From assembly GCA_001650955.1 (NCBI GenBank), contig LXYP01000020.1, positions 160,724 to 224,723 of the forward strand: 64,000 nucleotides of DNA, written 5' to 3'. This document shows positions 1 to 8,597 of this stretch, one piece after another. Source of the stretch: Sphingomonadales bacterium EhC05. GTDB taxonomy: Bacteria > Pseudomonadota > Alphaproteobacteria > Sphingomonadales > Sphingomonadaceae. The position numbers and the translations under genes were made by a program. The notes under the pieces are model-generated. The model did not search any database, had not been told where the DNA came from, and saw only the letters and a list, made by a program, of their open reading frames with translations. Numbering within the stretch: the first letter of the stretch is position 1; every line of letters begins with the position of its first letter.

Positions 1-466
1 AGTCGGACAAGGGCGCGGCATCGCGGTCCATATTGACAAACACAAAACCCTGCCATGTCTCCAGCTGAACCGGTTTGAGCCGCAAGCGATCACCGGGCAG
101 GCCTGCGGTAAAGCTGTTGGGATCGGGCGCCCCGCGCAACTGGCCGTCAAGATTGAAACACCAGGCATGATAGGGGCAGGTGATCAGCGGGCTGCTGCTG
201 ACCCCTTCTTCAAGCAGGCGGGTACCGCGATGGGTGCAGGCGTTGTGATAGGCGTATAGCGCGCCGTCATTGGCGCGGGAAATGATGATGGAGTCATGAC
301 CGATGTCGAAAGTGACGGTACTCTTGGGCTTTTGCAAATCGCTTTCGAGCGCCGCCAGCAGCCAGGTTTTGCGCCAGATATGATCGGTTTCCACCCGCGC
401 GTGACGGGTATCATGGTAGCGATCGCCATCAATCTGCACCGAAACCACTTCTGTGTCCTTGATCAT
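1..466 (-). CDS. Rieske ring-hydroxylating oxygenase, N-terminal part (cut by window edge)
   Basis: N-terminal 155 codons of the large (alpha) subunit of a Rieske non-heme iron oxygenase, an enzyme class that hydroxylates or demethylates aromatic and related substrates using electrons from a reductase. The [2Fe-2S] ligands are visible as C77-T-H79-R-G and C97-P-Y-H100, the classical CxH...CxxH spacing. The catalytic mononuclear-iron domain lies outside the window, so the substrate cannot be told. The ATG at 464-466 has a GGGAG ribosome site about 8 nt upstream, and another ATG just upstream is closed by a stop. The alpha/beta hydrolase at 592-1464 is transcribed towards it with a 125-nt gap, so the two may be one catabolic operon (inference). 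Confidence 0.88.
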   Translation of the reverse strand, partial: MIKDTEVVSVQIDGDRYHDTRHARVETDHIWRKTWLLAALESDLQKPKSTVTFDIGHDSIIISRANDGALYAYHNACTHRGTRLLEEGVSSSPLITCPYHAWCFNLDGQLRGAPDPNSFTAGLPGDRLRLKPVQLETWQGFVFVNMDRDAAPLSD

Positions 467-591
467 CTCACCATCTCCCAACCCTGTGCTTTACGTCAGG
501 ATAAGCCTTTGGCGATGTTCAAGGCAGTAGCAATTTTATCAGCTCTTTTTGGCGCTCGCTTCGGGAGTCCGCAGACTATCCGGAGGTGGGG

Positions 592-1464
592 CTAGAGAAA
601 TTCCTGGAGCGTCTCGATAAACAGGTCGAACTGGTCATGGTGGAGCCAGTGGCCGGCCTGCTCAAATTCCTTCACCGCAACATTGTCTCCGAAATATTTC
701 ATCCGGCCGTCTTTCTCGGGATTGCTCGCCCAGCTGTCCGCCCCATAATGCAATTGGGTCGGGCAGGTGATATTGCCCCACAGCTCGTGAATCGCATCCT
801 GCGAGAGATCGATACTATCCCAATGCTGAACATAGGGGTCGAACTTCCAGCTATAGCTGCCATCCTCGTTGCGGATCACCGCGTGGGTGGTCAGGTGGCG
901 GGCCTGTTCGTCGGACAGATGCTGGTTGGCATCCTGCATTCGCTTGAGCGCATCTTCGAAACTGGGATAGCGTTTGACCTGACGCCCTGCGGCCTTGCGC
1001 TTCTCTTCGATCGAGTTTCTGACCCGCTGAATTTGACCGGTTTTTTGACGCTCGGCAAGCATTTCGGGGCTGGGGCCAAGTCCCTCGATCGCGACCAGCT
1101 TGCGCACCGTATCGGGATAGAGCCCGGTATAGCGCAGCGCGATATTGCCGCCCATGCTGTGCGCGACAATGGTGACCGGTGAGAGGTCTAGCTGGTGGAT
1201 CAGCTGCGCCAGATCGGTGACCATGGCCATGCTGGTGTAATTGCCGTCGGTGCTCCACTGGCTGTCGCCATGGCCGCGGACATCGGGGCAGATGATATGC
1301 CAGTCGTCGCGCAGCGCCTGCGCGGTCCAGTCCCAGTTACGGCAATGATCCTTGCCGCCATGCAGCAGGATCAGCGGCGGCTTGTCACTATTGCCCCAGT
1401 CGGCATAATGCAGGCGGAGCCGCTGGGAGAAATAGCTGTGCGAGGCGGGGCCGATCAGGGTCAT
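592..1464 (-). CDS. alpha/beta hydrolase
   Basis: A 290-residue alpha/beta-hydrolase-fold protein. The oxyanion-hole HGG sits at residues 35-37, the nucleophile elbow is A-H-S103-M-G-G, and the catalytic histidine is in A-G-H272 near the C-terminus. No signal peptide is seen, so it is probably cytosolic. The frame stays open 45 codons further upstream, but the ATG at 1462-1464 begins directly before the first strand of the fold (MTLIGPASHS) and is the better start. It lies upstream of the Rieske oxygenase gene on the same strand, which suggests hydrolysis of an ester or ring-cleavage product in the same pathway. The substrate is unknown; hydrolase, haloperoxidase and esterase families share these motifs. 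Confidence 0.85.
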   Translation of the reverse strand: MTLIGPASHSYFSQRLRLHYADWGNSDKPPLILLHGGKDHCRNWDWTAQALRDDWHIICPDVRGHGDSQWSTDGNYTSMAMVTDLAQLIHQLDLSPVTIVAHSMGGNIALRYTGLYPDTVRKLVAIEGLGPSPEMLAERQKTGQIQRVRNSIEEKRKAAGRQVKRYPSFEDALKRMQDANQHLSDEQARHLTTHAVIRNEDGSYSWKFDPYVQHWDSIDLSQDAIHELWGNITCPTQLHYGADSWASNPEKDGRMKYFGDNVAVKEFEQAGHWLHHDQFDLFIETLQEFL

Positions 1465-1680
1465 TGCTGTTCCGTATATGGTGAGAATGTCGAACCATCG
1501 CTCTAGTCCGATCCGCGAGCTTCGACAAGCGTCAGCTCCCCGGACATGGGTTATAATTGCGACTATATCGGGGAAGCGATCACCAATATTCCGAAGCATT
1601 GTGATAAAGGACCGTCGCAGGCCTTCCCGCCGTCACAGGATCGAAGCTGCTGTTATCCGGTCCCAAAATGCCCACGTCCA

Positions 1681-1697
1681 TTTGTAAAGGTTTGTAA
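1681..1697. promoter_or_regulatory. TTTGTAA direct repeat, candidate response-regulator site
   Basis: The 360-nt gap 1465-1824 between divergent genes holds no ORF I can support. It contains two exact copies of TTTGTAA at 1681-1687 and 1691-1697, start to start 10 bp, about 130 nt before the response regulator start. OmpR/PhoB-type winged-helix regulators bind head-to-tail repeats at about 10-11 bp spacing, so autoregulation by the 1825-2520 product is plausible. It is a short motif, and chance occurrence is possible. Confidence 0.35.
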
Positions 1698-1824
1698 CAA
1701 CAGCTGCTCCGCCCTAGTAAAATCCGCAAACTTGCGTGTAAAAAGCCTCATTGAATATATGTTGCAGACATGAGATTGACGGCATCGGGATGTAGGGCCA
1801 ATCTTTGTCAATGTGGGAGTTGAT

Positions 1825-2520
1825 ATGCGGGTAGCAATAGCGGACGATGATGCGGAGATAATCGCATTTCTGGGGAATATTATTGAAGCGCAGGAGCATG
1901 TATTCACCGGATATTCCGATGGCACTGCACTTTCGAACGCGCTGTTACGGGATACGTTTGATCTGGTGATCCTCGACTGGAACATGCCAGGAAAGACAGG
2001 CATTCAAATTCTTGAATGGATGCAAGACGCCATCGATGATCGCCCACCGGTCATCATGATGACAAGCCGGACCGCGAAGCAGGATATCAGCGATGCGCTG
2101 AACGCCGGGGCCGATGACTATATTACAAAGCCGGAAGATCCGAATGTTATCGCCGCCCGGATCAATGCCATTTTGCGGCGCGGGAGCGGCGCATCAGCGA
2201 TGGAGCCGACTGTCCAATATGGTGATTATACGCTCAATCGCATCGATCAGACGGTGAGTCACGGCGGCCAGGATATCTTGCTCACGGCGAAGGAATTCGA
2301 ACTTACGGATCTGATGTTTCGTAACCGGGACCGAACCTTGTCGCGGCGCTATATCATGGAAACCGTTTGGCGGACAAATGCACATCTCGCGACCCGCACC
2401 TTGGATATGCATATCTCCCGTATCCGTTCAAAACTTGCGCTGAAGCCCGAAAATGGGTTCCGGATCTTTACAGTTTTCGGCTATGGCTATCGTTTGGAGA
2501 CGCTTGGTAACGGAGGATGA
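1825..2520 (+). CDS. OmpR/PhoB-family response regulator
   Basis: A 231-residue two-component response regulator. The receiver domain (about 1-120) has the acidic pocket D7-D8-D9, the phosphoacceptor D51 (LVILDWNMPG) and the conserved lysine in ITKPED. A C-terminal winged-helix DNA-binding domain (about 135-228) ends in the usual RxxGYGYRL-like turn. The start is taken at ATG 1825, which has GGGAG five nt upstream; a GTG four codons earlier lacks such spacing. The stop overlaps the ATG of the LysM-FecR gene (ATGA at 2517-2520), and the CHASE2 kinase follows. The three genes therefore look like one operon, with this protein as cytoplasmic output. The target promoters are unknown. Confidence 0.9.
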   Translation: MRVAIADDDAEIIAFLGNIIEAQEHVFTGYSDGTALSNALLRDTFDLVILDWNMPGKTGIQILEWMQDAIDDRPPVIMMTSRTAKQDISDALNAGADDYITKPEDPNVIAARINAILRRGSGASAMEPTVQYGDYTLNRIDQTVSHGGQDILLTAKEFELTDLMFRNRDRTLSRRYIMETVWRTNAHLATRTLDMHISRIRSKLALKPENGFRIFTVFGYGYRLETLGNGG

Positions 2521-3890
2521 ACTTGTTGGTTGGATCGCTTGGCAGACTGCATTTGACCATTTTACGCTACTGTCTTGGGCTATTTCTGGGGTTGGCTCTA
2601 CTGATGCCTTCCCAAGGTTTCGCCAAAGGAAAAGCGGACAACGAGCTCGTCGCCTATGTTTTTGAACCGGGCGACACATTGATTGCGTTGGCGAGGAAAT
2701 ATCTGCGCAAGCGATCTGATTATAAAGCCGTTCAACGCCTGAATCGGATCAAGGATCCGCACCAGATTTCAGTCGGGCGGACAGTCCAGATTCCGTTTCG
2801 CTTGCTCAAATTTCGTCCTAGCGAGGCAAGCTTGAGTGCCTTTCGAGGTGATATTTCTATCGCCTCGGCAGGACAGCAACTGGCCCCAGTCAAAGGGTTG
2901 GATATCGGCGAAGGAAGTCAGCTGACAACTGCGACGCGGAGCTTTATCACGCTGCAGCTCGAAGATGGCTCTCGTATTTCGATGCCGTCGAACAGCCAGA
3001 TCCGGATATCTCGTCTCCGCCACATTCTGCTTACAGATAGTATTGATTATGAAATCACCGTCGACAAGGGCCGGATTCGATCAAAAGTCGCGCCGCTCGA
3101 TAATCGCTCGGATCGTCATCGCGTCAGAACTCCGGTAGCTGTATCGGCGGTGCGCGGCACCGACTTCCGGACCCGAGTCGATGCACTCAGCGGAACCGCC
3201 TTTTCCGAAACCGTCGAAGGTGAAGTGGAGCTCGCGAGCGAAGTTGGTTCGGCTGATACTCCCGCGGTTTCGCTTCCGGCCGGTACAGGGGCCGCTGCAA
3301 CTTCGACCGGGGAATTGGCCAAAGTCGAATTGCTCGATCCACCCGAACTAATTGACCCCGCCAAAGTCCAATCTGATGCGGAACTCCAATTTGCATTTGC
3401 GCCAAGCGGACCAGCCCTCGGCCACCGGATCAATATTTCGTCTGACGCCGGTTTTGTCGACATCGTCGCGGAACAACAGAGCGATGGAAATAATCTGGCG
3501 CTGCCTAGCCTGCCGGATGGTCGCTATTTTTTAAAAGCGGTAAGCTTGGCGCGTGAGGGCTTCGAAGGCATGCCGGTGACTTATGGATTCAAGCGACAGT
3601 TGAGTACCTTGGGAGGAAGCGCGAGCTCTGGAGATTTCGGTTATCAGTTCAAGTGGTTTGGTGAAGGAAGCGGCAAAAGATATTACCGTTTCCAACTCAT
3701 CCGCGATAGCAAGTCTGCGGTTCCGATGGTCGATGAAACCGGTCTCGTTGTGCAGGCTTTGACACTCTCGGATTTGCCTGATGGCGACTATTTCTGGCGT
3801 GTCGGTGTGACGCAATTTTCGACTGATACGAGCGACAGAGAATCGGTGCAGAAATGGACAGACTTCGAAAAATTGACGGTTGTGAATTAG
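2517..3890 (+). CDS. exported LysM and FecR domain protein
   Basis: A 457-residue exported protein. An N-terminal hydrophobic segment ending near SQGF-AKG (about 20-37) acts as signal peptide. A LysM peptidoglycan-binding domain follows (about 43-95, FEPGDTLIALARKY ... ISVGRTVQIP). Next is a FecR-like beta domain (about 105-245; TPVAVSAVRGTDFRT is the hallmark segment), and then two beta-rich, Fn3-like repeats containing LPDGRYFLKAV and LPDGDYFWRVG. FecR domains carry periplasmic signals in other systems; LysM would anchor this one at the cell wall. It overlaps the response regulator by 4 nt and precedes the CHASE2 kinase, so a role in feeding an envelope signal to the kinase is inferred from position. 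Confidence 0.85.
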   Translation: MNLLVGSLGRLHLTILRYCLGLFLGLALLMPSQGFAKGKADNELVAYVFEPGDTLIALARKYLRKRSDYKAVQRLNRIKDPHQISVGRTVQIPFRLLKFRPSEASLSAFRGDISIASAGQQLAPVKGLDIGEGSQLTTATRSFITLQLEDGSRISMPSNSQIRISRLRHILLTDSIDYEITVDKGRIRSKVAPLDNRSDRHRVRTPVAVSAVRGTDFRTRVDALSGTAFSETVEGEVELASEVGSADTPAVSLPAGTGAAATSTGELAKVELLDPPELIDPAKVQSDAELQFAFAPSGPALGHRINISSDAGFVDIVAEQQSDGNNLALPSLPDGRYFLKAVSLAREGFEGMPVTYGFKRQLSTLGGSASSGDFGYQFKWFGEGSGKRYYRFQLIRDSKSAVPMVDETGLVVQALTLSDLPDGDYFWRVGVTQFSTDTSDRESVQKWTDFEKLTVVN

Positions 3891-3942
3891 CACTCTAGGC
3901 GCTGCGACATTGAATGACGGCAAGGTGGAGGCATGAAAACCG

Positions 3943-6207
3943 ATGAGGTTACGCCAGCGATTGGGAGTAGAATGGCTTGTCGTCGCCATGCTGGCTTCCC
4001 TTGTGATCGGCGCATTAAACTATTGGGATAGCCTCTCGAGTTTCGATAATCTCATTTACGATCAATTGTCGCGGCTTGATCGCCCCGACCCGCAATCCGA
4101 TGTGTTGATTATCCAGATTGATGAGGACAGTCTTGCGGCATATGGCAAATGGCCCTGGACGCGAGATCGCCATGCTGAACTCTTCACTGAACTCGCCAAT
4201 GCAAATCCAAAGGCAATTGGCTTTGATGTGCTGCTTAGCGAACCAAGTGATCCTGCGACAGATATCGAGATGGCAGCAGCTATAGCGGGCAATTCGAACG
4301 TGTTTCTGCCTCTGCACTTCGTCTTTCCCGGCAGCAACGGCGCCGAATATGATGTGAAGGAACCGATCGGTCCCTTTGCTTCTGCTGCATCAGGGCTCGG
4401 CCATGTGAATCTCAATTTTGACTATGACGGTGTTGTCCGGCGAATGTCGTTATGTTTTGGGGACAAAGGAACAGATGGCTATTGGCCTCATCTGATGGAA
4501 CGTATCTACGAGGCGGCGAATGGCGGCTCCTCTCCAGCTTTGGAGCGTCTCAACAGCTGTGATGAGACCCTGTTAATGCCTTATTCCCGCCGCGGCGGGG
4601 TCTCGACGATTTCTTACTCAGCCGTTGCATCAGGAGAGGTTCCCGCTGAATTTCTCAATGACAAGATCCTCCTGATCGGCGCGACTGCAAATGGTCTAGG
4701 CGATCAATTTCCCGTTCCGATAGGGGATGGGGCGACGATGGCGGGGGTTGAAATCATGGCCAATGGACTTGGCGCATTGACCGCTGACAATTTTATCAGA
4801 CCGCTGTCTTTGTGGCAGCAATTGGCCCTGTCTCTGGTGCCGGTCTGGATTTTGCTGGTCGGCTTCTGGCGATGGCATCCGCGTACGACAATCGTGGTGA
4901 GCTTTGGACTGATATTTGCCGTTCTCGCTGGCAGTTTGTTGTTTTTGCGGCTGCACTATTGGTTCGCACCAGGTGCAGCGCTCGTTGGATTGATTCTGGT
5001 CTACCCGATCTGGGGTTGGCGGCGATTGCAGGCGACGAGCGACTTTATGAATGAGGAGCTTCGCAATTTCCGTCTCGCCAAGGTTGATATTCCGATCATT
5101 GAAACAGCTGCCGGCCCAGTTGATGTGATTACCGGCCAGGCGGAGGAACTCACCCATGCTATCTCCCATGTGCGCGATTTGCGGCGTTTCATTTCTGACG
5201 CGTTGAGCAATCTGCCCGATCCGATGTTCATTACGGACCTTGAAGGCAATGTGAAGTTCGCCAACAAATTGGCGCAAACCGGTCTTGACGATGGCGTGCA
5301 GGATCTGGCGTTGGACGATATGCTGAACCGGTTCGTGTCGTCCGAAGATTTGGCTGAAGTTAAGGAATATCTCGCGCTAGAAGTGACACCGGTGGCGCAT
5401 GATTATGTCGATTTTGTATCTTTGACCGGAGAAATTTTCGCGTTGCGCCGTGCGCGAGTGGTTTCTGATGAAGGTCTGTTGCGCGGGCATATCCATTATC
5501 TCGCCAATATAACCGAAGTTGCAAAAGCGGCGCAGGAGCGCGAAGAAGTGCTCGAGCTCTTGTCTCATGACATGCGCGCACCGCAAGTCGCGATCTTGGC
5601 GCTATTGGATGGTCAGGCCGAAGATGAAACCCGCGCCCGGTTAGAGGGACATGCGCGCCGAACCTTGGCTCTGGCCGACAATTTTGTTGGGCTGGCACGC
5701 GTCAATTCCATCGATTTCGTTGGTGAGGATGTCCTGCTGTCCGAACTGGTCGCCGAGGCGAATGACAGTCTCTGGCCGCTAACCAAGGCGCGAGCAATCA
5801 CCTGCGAAATACACGATCATTCGGACGGTGCCTTCGTTATGGGAGAACCATCCAGCCTGTATCGCTCCTTTGTCAATCTCATCGATAATGCGATAAAATA
5901 TAGTCCCGATAAGGGTGTCGTCGAGATCGTCTTGCGGAACATAGATTTGGATCGCGAGCCCTGTATTTCGGTTACGATCTCGGACCAGGGCAAGGGTATC
6001 CCCGATGATATGTTGGAGCAATTATTTGAACGATTTGCCAGCGATGATGGTGCAGCACGATCCAATATTCGCGGAACCGGTCTGGGCCTCAATTTCGTTG
6101 CCAAAGTTATCGAGCGTCATGGCGGGACCATCCGTGGAGAGAATGTTCGCGATGGAGGCGCCCGTTTTTCCGTGCTGTTGCCCCTGGCACCTGAACCAGT
6201 AGACTAG
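3943..6207 (+). CDS. CHASE2-domain sensor histidine kinase
   Basis: A 754-residue membrane kinase. TM1 (about 10-27) leads into an extracytoplasmic CHASE2 domain (about 30-270, with the typical VLIIQIDEDSLAAYGKWPW and KAIGFDVLLSEPSD). Three transmembrane helices follow (about 285-365), then a PAS-like segment (about 420-525, LPDPMFITDLEGNV), a HisKA helix with the phosphoacceptor H542 (LLSHDMRAPQ) and an HATPase domain with N box NLIDNAIKYS, G1 DQGKGIP and G2 GTGLGL. The start ATG at 3943 has GGTGGAGG about 11 nt upstream; an ATG at 3933 is in another frame and soon closed. It is the natural partner of the regulator at 1825-2520. CHASE2 ligands are not established. Confidence 0.9.
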   Translation: MRLRQRLGVEWLVVAMLASLVIGALNYWDSLSSFDNLIYDQLSRLDRPDPQSDVLIIQIDEDSLAAYGKWPWTRDRHAELFTELANANPKAIGFDVLLSEPSDPATDIEMAAAIAGNSNVFLPLHFVFPGSNGAEYDVKEPIGPFASAASGLGHVNLNFDYDGVVRRMSLCFGDKGTDGYWPHLMERIYEAANGGSSPALERLNSCDETLLMPYSRRGGVSTISYSAVASGEVPAEFLNDKILLIGATANGLGDQFPVPIGDGATMAGVEIMANGLGALTADNFIRPLSLWQQLALSLVPVWILLVGFWRWHPRTTIVVSFGLIFAVLAGSLLFLRLHYWFAPGAALVGLILVYPIWGWRRLQATSDFMNEELRNFRLAKVDIPIIETAAGPVDVITGQAEELTHAISHVRDLRRFISDALSNLPDPMFITDLEGNVKFANKLAQTGLDDGVQDLALDDMLNRFVSSEDLAEVKEYLALEVTPVAHDYVDFVSLTGEIFALRRARVVSDEGLLRGHIHYLANITEVAKAAQEREEVLELLSHDMRAPQVAILALLDGQAEDETRARLEGHARRTLALADNFVGLARVNSIDFVGEDVLLSELVAEANDSLWPLTKARAITCEIHDHSDGAFVMGEPSSLYRSFVNLIDNAIKYSPDKGVVEIVLRNIDLDREPCISVTISDQGKGIPDDMLEQLFERFASDDGAARSNIRGTGLGLNFVAKVIERHGGTIRGENVRDGGARFSVLLPLAPEPVD

Positions 6208-6217
6208 GCTTGGATTC

Positions 6218-6769
6218 TCAGTCGGTGCCGACGCGGATATGGGTTTCTATTCTGGCTTGATCGGTAACACGCTTGCCCAATTCGGCCAAAGCACCATCCA
6301 CAAGATGAGGCAGAGACTGTTGCAATGTACCTTTGCAATGATATTCCGCCGCACTACCTGAATAGACTTGTGTGCCGTCGGTAATGTCAAAAATACCAAT
6401 CGTCAGGCGATGTTCTTTGTCCTTGCAGGACTGCAGGAGCTCGCGCGTTTTCGCCGTCGCGACTTGGTTTCGCTGATCCGTTTCCCCTGCGGCAATTGCG
6501 ATATCGGCAGGTCGTTCAGCCAGTGCTGTTTCAACCAGCAGGCGCGGATTGTCATTCGGCCTGAATCCCTTTTCAATCAGCGCCGCCGCGATCAGTCTTT
6601 TCGCCAGTTGCTGGGTCGGATTCTCACCATCGATGCTCTTGGGAAAAGCAAAGCCTGGTTGATCCGGCAGCGCAACTGCCATGTGATTTTTGACGCGCGT
6701 CTGAATCGGGCCGGCACAGCCGGAAAGCCCCAAGGCAGCAATATATATGAGAGAGAGTGACCGGATCAT
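6218..6769 (-). CDS. DUF4136-like lipoprotein
   Basis: A 183-residue predicted lipoprotein. The signal peptide ends in the lipobox L-S-G-C18, so it should be lipidated and membrane-anchored on the periplasmic side. The mature part has mixed alpha/beta character, with phrases such as LAKRLIAAALIEKGFRP and TIGIFDITDGTQVYSGSA, which resemble the DUF4136 group in which paralogues share a 'k-th root of insoluble aggregation' style fold. It converges with the CHASE2 kinase gene with only a 10-nt gap and no obvious terminator between them. No catalytic motif is seen, and the function is unknown. Confidence 0.7.
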   Translation of the reverse strand: MIRSLSLIYIAALGLSGCAGPIQTRVKNHMAVALPDQPGFAFPKSIDGENPTQQLAKRLIAAALIEKGFRPNDNPRLLVETALAERPADIAIAAGETDQRNQVATAKTRELLQSCKDKEHRLTIGIFDITDGTQVYSGSAAEYHCKGTLQQSLPHLVDGALAELGKRVTDQARIETHIRVGTD

Positions 6770-6868
6770 GCTATTCCTAAGCCCCTAATGTTGCAGTCGC
6801 GACAATAGGAAATCATCGTTCAAAAGTCATCTAAATTGCTCGGTCGTCACAGCATGGATAAAAGCGGT

Positions 6869-7102
6869 TCAACGGGTGAGGGCGAAGTAAATGACGTATA
6901 ACCATGAGAACACCCCATGGATCATCGCCCAGATAATTGATTGATGGGTGTTGAAGCTGATCACAATCGCCAAAGCGCTACCAAATCCAACGCCTTTGCT
7001 GACAACTTCCTTGCGGATATAGGTGGCTCCTCTGCTCATCGGTGATCCTTCTGGTGCATAATCTTCGGGGCGCATGCGTTCCGGTTTTATCTTATCGGCC
7101 AT
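6869..7102 (-). CDS. small membrane protein, unknown function
   Basis: A 77-residue protein. The first 35 residues are hydrophilic and Arg/Lys/Glu-rich (PERMRPEDYAPEG). Two hydrophobic segments follow (about 37-50 and 56-73, ending LYVIYFALTR), so one or two membrane passages are expected. It starts 2 nt after the stop of the DAHP synthase gene upstream on the same strand, so it is probably cotranscribed with it and translationally coupled. I do not recognise the family. Nothing ties it to aromatic amino acid synthesis except the adjacency. Confidence 0.6.
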   Translation of the reverse strand: MADKIKPERMRPEDYAPEGSPMSRGATYIRKEVVSKGVGFGSALAIVISFNTHQSIIWAMIHGVFSWLYVIYFALTR

Positions 7103-7104
7103 GT

Positions 7105-8478
7105 CTAGGCAGCCTCTCTGGCCCGGTCTGACATTTCCTGATTGAGCATTTCAGCGAGCAGGAAGGCCAGTTCCAATGACTGGGCAGCATTCAGGCGCGG
7201 ATCGCAATGGGTGTGATAGCGATCGCCCAGTGCGGCGTCGGTTATCGCAACCGCTCCGCCGGTGCATTCCGTCACATTCTGTCCAGTCATTTCACAGTGG
7301 ATGCCGCCAGCAAATGTACCTTCGGCGCGATGGACGGCGAAGAAGCCGCGCACCTCGGCGAGAATCCGTTCAAATGGTCGCGTTTTATAACCACTTTCCG
7401 CCTTGATCACATTACCATGCATCGGGTCGCAAGACCAGACGACGGGATGGCCTTCTCTTTTGACGGCTCTCACCAAAGGTGCGAGCCCGCTTTCAACCTT
7501 GTCAAAACCAAAGCGTGAAATCAGCGTAATTCGACCCGCTTCACGCGAAGGATTGAGCGTGTCCAGCATCTTCAGCAAAGCATCAGGTTCGAGCGATGGA
7601 CCGCATTTCATTCCGATAGGATTGTCAATACCACGCAGAAACTCGACATGAGCCGAGCCTTCAAAGCGTGTGCGATCACCGATCCAGAGGAAATGGGCGG
7701 ATGTATCATACCAGTCGCCGGTGAGGCTGTCTTGTCGGGTTAGACATTCCTCATAAGGAAGCAGCAGCGCTTCGTGACTGGTATAAAAGGATGTCGCCTT
7801 GAGTTGTGGCACCGTGTCGGGATTGATCCCGCAAGCTTCCATGAAGGACAAGGCTTCACCGATACGGTCGGCCATTTCCTCGAATTTCTTCGCCCACGGA
7901 CTGCGCGACATGAAATCATGGGTCCATCCGTGGACCTCTTTCAAATTGGCATAGCCACCAGTAGAGAAGGCCCGCAGCAGATTGAGCGTGGCCGCAGCCT
8001 GATTGTAAGCCCGGACCATACGATCTGGATCGGGATCCCGCTTCGTTGGATCAAAATCGATGCCATTGATAATATCGCCGCGGTAGCTGGGCAATTCAAT
8101 GCCGTCCTGTACTTCGACCGGAGACGAACGTGGCTTGGCAAACTGACCTGCCATCCGGCCCAGTTTGACGACCGGAAGCTTGGACGCATAGGTGAGAACC
8201 ACTGCCATCTGTAATATGACGCGAAATGTATCGCGAATATTGTTGGGATGGAACTCCGCAAAGCTCTCGGCGCAATCGCCGCCCTGGAGCAAGAACGCCT
8301 TGCCTTCGGCGACTTCGGCCAGGTCCTTTTTCAGGCTGCGGGCTTCGCCGGCAAACACGAGCGGTGGATAGCTGCCGAGCAGCTGTTCGGTTTCTGCCAA
8401 TTTAGTCGCATCCGGATAGTCGGGCATATGCAGCCCGTCAAAATTCCGCCAGCTATTTGCCGTCCAATTTGTCGCCAT
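7105..8478 (-). CDS. class II 3-deoxy-7-phosphoheptulonate (DAHP) synthase
   Basis: A 457-residue class II DAHP synthase. It condenses phosphoenolpyruvate with erythrose 4-phosphate as the first step of the shikimate pathway to aromatic amino acids. Family signatures are [11 protein letters not shown] (about 71-81), [14 protein letters not shown], the metal/PEP-site segment [12 protein letters not shown] and [15 protein letters not shown] near the end. The length fits the class II family (about 450-470). The ATG at 8476-8478 has GGAG 7 nt upstream; an in-frame ATG eight codons earlier would add residues not typical of the family. A 77-residue membrane protein gene follows at once. No leader peptide or attenuator is apparent upstream (8479-8597). 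Confidence 0.95.
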   Translation of the reverse strand: MATNWTANSWRNFDGLHMPDYPDATKLAETEQLLGSYPPLVFAGEARSLKKDLAEVAEGKAFLLQGGDCAESFAEFHPNNIRDTFRVILQMAVVLTYASKLPVVKLGRMAGQFAKPRSSPVEVQDGIELPSYRGDIINGIDFDPTKRDPDPDRMVRAYNQAAATLNLLRAFSTGGYANLKEVHGWTHDFMSRSPWAKKFEEMADRIGEALSFMEACGINPDTVPQLKATSFYTSHEALLLPYEECLTRQDSLTGDWYDTSAHFLWIGDRTRFEGSAHVEFLRGIDNPIGMKCGPSLEPDALLKMLDTLNPSREAGRITLISRFGFDKVESGLAPLVRAVKREGHPVVWSCDPMHGNVIKAESGYKTRPFERILAEVRGFFAVHRAEGTFAGGIHCEMTGQNVTECTGGAVAITDAALGDRYHTHCDPRLNAAQSLELAFLLAEMLNQEMSDRAREAA

Positions 8479-8597
8479 CAAAGCGCTCCAGCTTGTTTCC
8501 ATTAAAATCGGGTGCCTTTAGGCGCTATTCAAGAGCAATGGCAAGCAAAAGCGACGGTTAGTTGCCTCAGAAACTATCGGCAATCTGCCGCTTTTTC

